Below, piece by piece: positions 58,973 to 64,000 of a stretch of DNA of 64,000 nt. The notes under the pieces are model-generated. The model made no database searches. It was not told the DNA's origin and saw only the letters and a program-made list of their open reading frames with translations. Each line of letters begins with the position of its first letter. The first letter of the stretch is position 1. This stretch comes from Roseomonas fluvialis (GTDB taxonomy: Bacteria > Pseudomonadota > Alphaproteobacteria > Acetobacterales > Acetobacteraceae): contig NZ_AP025637.1 in assembly GCF_022846615.1 (NCBI RefSeq), forward strand, positions 1,606,501 through 1,670,500, given 5' to 3'. Made by a program: the position numbers and the translations under genes.

Positions 58973-61108
58973 ATGGACATGTCTCTGAAGCAGTTGTTCG
59001 AACCCCGCCACGTTGCGCTACTGGGCGTCTCACGCAGGCGCGACAAGGCCGGCTACCGCTTCCTGAAGTACCTGCAGGATGGCGGTTTCCCCGGGACGAT
59101 CTCACTTCTCGGCACCGAGGAGGGCGAGATGGAGGGATGCCGCATCTACGCCGACCCGGCCGACCTGCCGCGCGGCATCGATCTCGCCTTCAGCATGCTT
59201 GGCGCCGAGGCGACGATGAAAACTCTTCCAGAGGTCGCGGCGCAAGGGCTTGGCGTCGCCATCGTGTTCACGGCCGGGTTTGCAGAGATGGGTGGCGAAG
59301 GGGTGGCGGCGCAGCGGGAACTCGTCCGCCAGTGCAACGCGCTCGGCACACGAATCGTCGGGCCGAACTGCATGGGCATGTTCAACCTGCCGAAGCAGCT
59401 GAACATCAGCCGTGCCAAGGTGGCGCGTGGCGGAATCGGATTGATCTCGCAGAGCGGGAATGTCGGCATCACGCTTTGGGATCAGTCGCCGCTCCTCGAT
59501 GCCGGCTTCTCCACGTTCATCAGTTTCGGCAACCAGGCCGACATCGGCGTTCACGAATACATCGCGCATATGGGCGATGATCCTGAGACAGGTGTCATCG
59601 CGGCCTATATCGAAGGGCTCCAGCCCGGCAGCGGACCGGCCTTCCTGGAAACCTGCGCGCGGGTCAGTCGCCGCAAGCCCATCGTCATCCTCAAGGGCGG
59701 CCGAGCCAGCGCCGGCCGCCGCGCGACGCTGTCCCACACCGCCTCCCTCTCGTCATCAGAGCGGATCTTCAGCGCGCTTCTGAGAGAAGCCGGCGTCATC
59801 GAGGTCAAGCATCTGGAACACCTTCTACCTGTGGCGCAGACGCTCCTACTATGTCCGCCGATGCGCGGCGATAACGTGGCCATCGTCGGTTCCGGTGGTG
59901 GACATTCGATCATGTTCACCGACGAGATCGAGGCTGTCGGACTCCAGGTTCCGTCCTTCTCCAGCGGGCTCCAGGCAGAACTTCGCAAGCGGCTGCCGCC
60001 ATATGCGCCGGTCGGCAATCCGCTGGACATGACGGGCGGGTTCGACGCCGATCCCAGCGTCTTCACTAGGCTGACCGAGCTCGTCATGACGAGTGACACC
60101 GGCTTCGACGGAGCCGTCAACTTCGGACTTTACGGCAACTGGCCCCTGCAGCCAGGCGCTCCTTACGACTATGCCACCGCTGCACCACTGGCCGGAGAGC
60201 TGCAACGCAAGCTTGGCAAGCCCATCATCTACTACACACCGTTTGCGATCAGGACCCATGAGTCATTCACGGCGTTGCGCGCCTCGGGAGTTCCCTGCTT
60301 CGATGACCTTTCGATCGCGGCGACGGCTGTAGCGGCGCTGCGGCTGCACGGCGCGAACCTGGACCGAGCCCCCGATAGCGCGCCGCCTGTGCCAGCAGAG
60401 CCGAAGGCAGGCGCTGACCACGCGGGCCTGACAACGGAAGACGACGTTTATCGCCTCCTCGCCAGCTACGGCGTGGCCGTGCCAAAGACTGTTGTCGCTA
60501 CGACTGTCGAGGACGCTATTGCCGCTGCCGAGGCGATTGGCTTTCCAGTGGTGATCAAGGCGGTCCTACCTGGCGTTCTCCATAAGAGCGATGTTGGCGG
60601 TGTCGTGCTCGGCATTGGAGACGCGTCGTCAGTCCGTGCTGCCGTCAAGGCTATCGAGACATCGGTCGAGGCAAAGCTTGGTTCGCAGGCACTCACGGGC
60701 TACCTGGTGACGCGGGACCTGGGTCGACAGCGCGAGTTCTTTTTTGGTGTTCGACGCGACGCGACGCTCGGAACTGTGGGTCTCCTCGGATTGGGCGGAG
60801 TGCTGGTGGAGGCGCTGGATGACGTCGCCGTCTGCATGCTTCCGGCGACCCCTGAGGCCGTCACTCGCGCGTTGGGTCGCCTGAAGGGACGAGACTATTT
60901 TGGCGCCGTCCGTGGACAGCTTCCGGTCCCGCCTGAAGGCATCGCCACGCTGCTCAACCAGTTGAATGCGGCATTGCTTTCCAATGCGCGAATTGAGAGC
61001 ATTGAATGCAATCCGACCATGCTCACCTCGGAGGGGCTCGCGCCAGTCGATGCAGCCGTATCGAAGATGCCAGAGACGGCGGTGTCTCTGCCGATAGCAG
61101 CGCAATAG
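58973..61108 (+). CDS. ADP-forming acyl-CoA synthetase (fused alpha-beta type)
   Basis: A 711-residue enzyme of the NDP-forming acyl-CoA ligase family. The N-terminal CoA-binding domain starts at KQLFEPRHVALLGVSRR. The succinyl-CoA-ligase-like domains follow, with the phospho-His in RRATLSHTASLSSS (about 263). The C-terminal ATP-grasp domain (from about 485) has GFPVVIKAVLPGVLHKSDVG and ALTGYLVTRDL. It makes an acyl-CoA from a carboxylic acid with ATP or forms ATP in reverse. The substrate is probably that taken up by the downstream ABC importer. Confidence 0.92.
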   Translation: MDMSLKQLFEPRHVALLGVSRRRDKAGYRFLKYLQDGGFPGTISLLGTEEGEMEGCRIYADPADLPRGIDLAFSMLGAEATMKTLPEVAAQGLGVAIVFTAGFAEMGGEGVAAQRELVRQCNALGTRIVGPNCMGMFNLPKQLNISRAKVARGGIGLISQSGNVGITLWDQSPLLDAGFSTFISFGNQADIGVHEYIAHMGDDPETGVIAAYIEGLQPGSGPAFLETCARVSRRKPIVILKGGRASAGRRATLSHTASLSSSERIFSALLREAGVIEVKHLEHLLPVAQTLLLCPPMRGDNVAIVGSGGGHSIMFTDEIEAVGLQVPSFSSGLQAELRKRLPPYAPVGNPLDMTGGFDADPSVFTRLTELVMTSDTGFDGAVNFGLYGNWPLQPGAPYDYATAAPLAGELQRKLGKPIIYYTPFAIRTHESFTALRASGVPCFDDLSIAATAVAALRLHGANLDRAPDSAPPVPAEPKAGADHAGLTTEDDVYRLLASYGVAVPKTVVATTVEDAIAAAEAIGFPVVIKAVLPGVLHKSDVGGVVLGIGDASSVRAAVKAIETSVEAKLGSQALTGYLVTRDLGRQREFFFGVRRDATLGTVGLLGLGGVLVEALDDVAVCMLPATPEAVTRALGRLKGRDYFGAVRGQLPVPPEGIATLLNQLNAALLSNARIESIECNPTMLTSEGLAPVDAAVSKMPETAVSLPIAAQ

Positions 61109-61117
61109 AGCGGCGTC

Positions 61118-62035
61118 GTGATCCAGGCGGTTGTCAGGCAGATCGCCTTGGGGCTGGTTGTGGTGCTGGTCGCCATGACAGTCACCTTTCTTCTGGTAAG
61201 GCTGAGCGGCGACCCGACTGCGCAGCTTCTGCCTGAGGGAGCGACACTGGAAGAGCGTCAGGCTCTACTCCAGGAACTTGGACTGCTCGCCCCAATCCAC
61301 GAGCAGTATCTGACCTATTTGCGGCGCGCAGTAGTAGGAGATTTCGGGGAATCTTACTTCGACGGAGATACCGTTAGCAGTATTATCTTGATGTACTTGC
61401 CGAATACGCTGATGCTCGGAGCGGTGGCGTTAATCGTTGCCGTCACGCTGGGTGTTCCCCTGGGAGTGATGGCGGCGGTGCGCCAGGGCGGAGCACTGGA
61501 CCGGGCGATCCAGTTCGTCAGCGTTCTTGGTGCCTCGACGCCAGCCTTCTGGATGGCGCTGCTGCTGATGCAGATATTCGCGGTGAGCCTGAATTGGTTT
61601 CCGACCTACGGCATGGGAGGGTGGGAACACCTCGTCCTGCCAGCGGCGACGCTTGCCATCGCCAATTTCCCCCGTCTTGCGCGCCTGACTCGTTCGGCGA
61701 TGCTCGAAGTATTGCCTGCTGGGTTCATTCTGGCGTCGCGTGCGAAAGGTATGCCCGAACGGCGTGTGATCTGGCGCGTGCTGCTTCGCAACGGGTGCAT
61801 CCCGGTGCTAGCGCTTGTCGCTCTTGAGATCGGTGGGCTGTTCGGCGGCGCCGTGCTAACCGAGACCGTGTTCTCCTGGCCCGGCATCGGGCAGCTCGCG
61901 ATCCGATCCCTGCAGCGCCGCGACTATCCTGTCATCCAAGGCATTGTCGCTTATGTCGCCGTGATGTTCGCGATCGTCACCGTAGTGGGAGAGGTGGCTA
62001 TGCGTGCTGCCGATCCGCGGCTTCGGAAGCGTTGA
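61118..62035 (+). CDS. Peptide/nickel-type ABC permease (DppB-like)
   Basis: A 305-residue six-helix permease: TFLLVRLSGDPTAQLLPEGA near the start and the EAA-type loop RAKGMPERRVIWRVLLRNG followed by LALVALEIGGLFGGAVLTE. It begins with GTG nine bases after the synthetase and ends overlapping the next gene. Forms the channel with the DppC-like protein. Confidence 0.92.
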   Translation: MIQAVVRQIALGLVVVLVAMTVTFLLVRLSGDPTAQLLPEGATLEERQALLQELGLLAPIHEQYLTYLRRAVVGDFGESYFDGDTVSSIILMYLPNTLMLGAVALIVAVTLGVPLGVMAAVRQGGALDRAIQFVSVLGASTPAFWMALLLMQIFAVSLNWFPTYGMGGWEHLVLPAATLAIANFPRLARLTRSAMLEVLPAGFILASRAKGMPERRVIWRVLLRNGCIPVLALVALEIGGLFGGAVLTETVFSWPGIGQLAIRSLQRRDYPVIQGIVAYVAVMFAIVTVVGEVAMRAADPRLRKR

Positions 62036-62871
62036 TGGGCATGCGAACCCAGAAGCTCATGGTCGGCTTCGCGATTGTTGTCCTCGCGCTCTACGTATTG
62101 GCCGCGGTGGGAGCCGATTGGCTCGTTCCATTTGACCCCGCCAATCAACAGATCCCGATGAGGCTCAAACCGCCTGGCACCGAAGGACCCGGCGGCGTCC
62201 ACTGGTTTGGCACAGACGCTCTGGGCCGCGACATCCTATCGATGGTGCTCGTCGCCACGCGGCCAGCGTTGCTCGTATCCTTCAGCGCGACGGCTGTTGC
62301 GGCGACGGTAGGTGTTCTACTGGGCGGGTTGGCGGGCTACCGCGGCGGTCGTGTCGCCACTGCGCTGCTGACTCTCACGAATATACAGCTCTCATTCCCA
62401 TTCTTCCTTCTGGCAATCACAATCGTCGGCATCCTCACGCCATCGACATCACTGGTCGTGCTGGTGATTGCGCTCGGCACCTGGGTGCCCTTCGCGCGTG
62501 TGTCCTATTCCGAAACCCTCCAGATTCGAGAGCAGGAATACATCGAGGCGGTGAGGGTCATGCGCGGCAGCCATACGCGCATCCTCTGGCGCCACGTCCT
62601 GCCAGGTATCATGCCAAGCATCATCGTGCTCTGCACATTCGAGATTGCCGCAGCGATTGTAATCGAAGCCGGTCTGAGTTTCGTAGGACTCGGCGTTCCG
62701 ACCCGTACCCCCACTTGGGGGCGCATGCTCAGCGAGGGCCGAGACTACATGCACGGGGCGTGGTGGATGACCGTGATCCCCGGCATCGCCATCGTGCTCC
62801 TGGCACTGTGCGTGAATCTGGTGGGCGAGCATCTTCGTGACGTAGCCGACCCTCGGCAGAGGCGCCGCTGA
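62035..62871 (+). CDS. Peptide/nickel-type ABC permease (DppC-like)
   Basis: A 278-residue permease. The DppC blocks are HWFGTDALGRDILSMVLVAT (about residue 55) and REQEYIEAVRVMRGSHTRIL, with GAGLSFVGLGVPTRTPTWG-like text near the end (EAGLSFVGLGVPTRTPTWG). The ATG at 62035 overlaps the dppB-like stop (TGATG). The matching ATPase genes are beyond the window or elsewhere. Confidence 0.92.
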   Translation: MGMRTQKLMVGFAIVVLALYVLAAVGADWLVPFDPANQQIPMRLKPPGTEGPGGVHWFGTDALGRDILSMVLVATRPALLVSFSATAVAATVGVLLGGLAGYRGGRVATALLTLTNIQLSFPFFLLAITIVGILTPSTSLVVLVIALGTWVPFARVSYSETLQIREQEYIEAVRVMRGSHTRILWRHVLPGIMPSIIVLCTFEIAAAIVIEAGLSFVGLGVPTRTPTWGRMLSEGRDYMHGAWWMTVIPGIAIVLLALCVNLVGEHLRDVADPRQRRR

Positions 62872-62914
62872 CCAGACTCAATTCGCAACCGAAAACGATA
62901 AAGGGAGAACTCCT

Positions 62915-64000
62915 ATGACCGATCCGAATACTGTCAGCGACGCCGCCGGGCGCAACTCTCTGCCACCCGTCACCCGTCGCGGGGTCGTGACCGTTGCTGC
63001 TCTATCCGCGTTGCTAGCTGGCCAAACTTCGGCTCAAACAGCAGGGAGATCCACAGGCGCTGCTCTACGCCTCGCGCTGAGTGCCGGCCTTGATCGCCTC
63101 GACCCGCACAAGACTGGCAACGGCACCGATCACGTAGTACTCGGCGGCATCTACGAGACGCTGTTCTGGCGCGTGTTGGCAACCGGCGAGATGCAGCCAA
63201 GGTTGGCGACTGGTTATCGGCTGGTGAACTCGAAACTATGGGAATTCACGCTACGCCAGGGTGTTCGCTTCCACGATGGAACACCTTTCACCGCCGACGA
63301 CGTGAAGTTCTCGATTGAGCGAGCCAAGGAGGGTGGCTCCCACGCGATCGCCCTAGGAAATGTTGAGCGCGTGGAGGTGGTCGATCCCTTTCTCGTTCGC
63401 GTTCACACCAGCGCTCCCGATCCGACGTTCCTCCTGCGTATGCAGCCGCTCGGTGGCGCGGGCCGTGTCCATATACTTTCGAAGGTCTATTCGGAATCGC
63501 GCTCTGCGCAAGACGTCAATGACAACCCCATGGGGACGGGTCCATACCGGATGACGCGCTGGCTGAAGGGCCGCTCGGTAGCGCTGACACGCTTCGACGA
63601 TTACTGGGGACCGAAGCCGGACGTCGCGAACATCGTCATCACCTTCATTCCGGAGGCTTCGACGCGAGTGAACGCGTTGATCCGTGGCGAAGTGGATCTG
63701 ATCCAGCGCCTTCCTCTCCACGAGGTCGATCGCATTGGCCGAATGCCGAACCTCAACGTGGCGCGCACACGCGACGGATTGGTTCATACCATCCTGCTAA
63801 ACTCTAGACAGCCTCCATTTGACGATCTCGACGTTCGCCGTGCCTTCAACCATGCGATCGACATCCGTGGCATCATCGCTGGATTACTCGGCGACAACGG
63901 AACGGTTCTCGGTGTCCCGATGGCGCCGAATGTCGTCCAGATCGACAGCACGCTGCAACCTTATCGCTACGATCCGGCACTTGCGCGATCGATTTTGTCC
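62915..64000 (+). CDS. Family-5 ABC substrate-binding protein (3' truncated by window)
   Basis: The first 362 residues of a periplasmic binding protein; the gene runs off the right edge. The signal segment is TRRGVVTVAALSALLAGQTSA after a 20-residue polar leader, Tat-like. The family signature is FTLRQGVRFHDGTPFTADD (about residue 111), then MGTGPYRMTRW and DLDVRRAFNHAIDI. AAAGGGAG precedes the ATG at 62915 by 8-10 bases. It is the ligand subunit for the two permeases just upstream. Confidence 0.92.
   Translation, partial: MTDPNTVSDAAGRNSLPPVTRRGVVTVAALSALLAGQTSAQTAGRSTGAALRLALSAGLDRLDPHKTGNGTDHVVLGGIYETLFWRVLATGEMQPRLATGYRLVNSKLWEFTLRQGVRFHDGTPFTADDVKFSIERAKEGGSHAIALGNVERVEVVDPFLVRVHTSAPDPTFLLRMQPLGGAGRVHILSKVYSESRSAQDVNDNPMGTGPYRMTRWLKGRSVALTRFDDYWGPKPDVANIVITFIPEASTRVNALIRGEVDLIQRLPLHEVDRIGRMPNLNVARTRDGLVHTILLNSRQPPFDDLDVRRAFNHAIDIRGIIAGLLGDNGTVLGVPMAPNVVQIDSTLQPYRYDPALARSILS

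Noticed and set aside
58990-59012. GTTCGAACCCCGCCA, similar to the 3' end of the tRNA-Glu gene
   Set aside because: The match is only about ten bases, is inside the coding part of the acyl-CoA synthetase, and differs from the tRNA sequence after TTCGAA, so it is not a credible attachment site.
1-64000. CRISPR arrays, rRNA genes and known defence systems
   Set aside because: No regular repeat-spacer pattern, rRNA-like segment or cas/restriction/toxin gene set was seen in any part of the window.

Overview
The window is GC-rich, alphaproteobacterial chromosome, most likely from an Acetobacteraceae relative such as Roseomonas or Rubritepida. This rests on the RpoH and RluD-type housekeeping genes, the many orphan solute-binding proteins (Bug/TTT, SBP family 5, AapJ-like), the GMC oxidoreductase and palindromic intergenic repeats bounded by CTAG. 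It is an inference, not a database result.

Bases 1-27294 form a metal-handling island. The first part (1-9456) is copper-related: the end of a sensor kinase, DUF305, an ECF-like sigma factor, DUF2933, an ICMT-like membrane methyltransferase, a CPH-type (CopB) ATPase, a shortened DUF3141/PhaC-like hydrolase and a CopA-like multicopper oxidase. The second part (9767-13191) has a small secreted protein, a PbrR/CadR-like MerR regulator, and mntR divergent from mntH, followed by a YqaA-like membrane protein. The third part (13148-18263) looks nickel/cobalt-related: an MFS exporter with a His-rich tail, a CsoR/RcnR-family sensor with an InrS-like ligand set and a G-tract operator, HupE, a membrane anchor protein, DUF411 and a secreted beta-propeller. 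The fourth part (18475-27294) is a compact eleven-gene run that starts with a ZntA/CadA ATPase behind a promoter with a 19-bp spacer (MerR type). It continues with PCuAC, Lnt, CcdA, LspA, a DsbA-like protein, an M23 peptidase, YnfA, DUF2946, PCuAC and Sco. This joins metal export to lipoprotein maturation and thiol/copper chemistry in the envelope.

Bases 27426-47859 look like ordinary chromosome: tag, ybaK, a small group of AHSA1/VOC/DUF1428 stress-type genes, a long set of orphan substrate-binding proteins and hydrolases, rpoH, rluD, two small genes and tRNA-Glu(CTC).

Downstream of tRNA-Glu (47860 to about 56700) the sequence becomes mosaic and decayed: a frameshifted secreted protein, a frameshifted SRAP (YedK) gene followed by a tiny coupled ORF, IS3-family fragments in both orientations, a nuclease pseudogene, and an intact deaminase plus spermidine-type ABC transporter operon. 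It also holds an in-frame chimera of an IS21 IstA helix-turn-helix with a LysR effector domain. From 55724 to the right edge is a catabolic cluster: a LysR regulator and a hotdog/MaoC-like protein diverge from an enoyl-CoA hydratase, an ADP-forming acyl-CoA synthetase and a Dpp-type ABC importer whose binding protein runs off the window.

The observations I rate highest are the IstA-LysR chimera, the metal-promoter operon carrying its own lnt/lspA/ccdA/dsbA genes, the nickel sensor and exporter module, and the decaying island next to tRNA-Glu.
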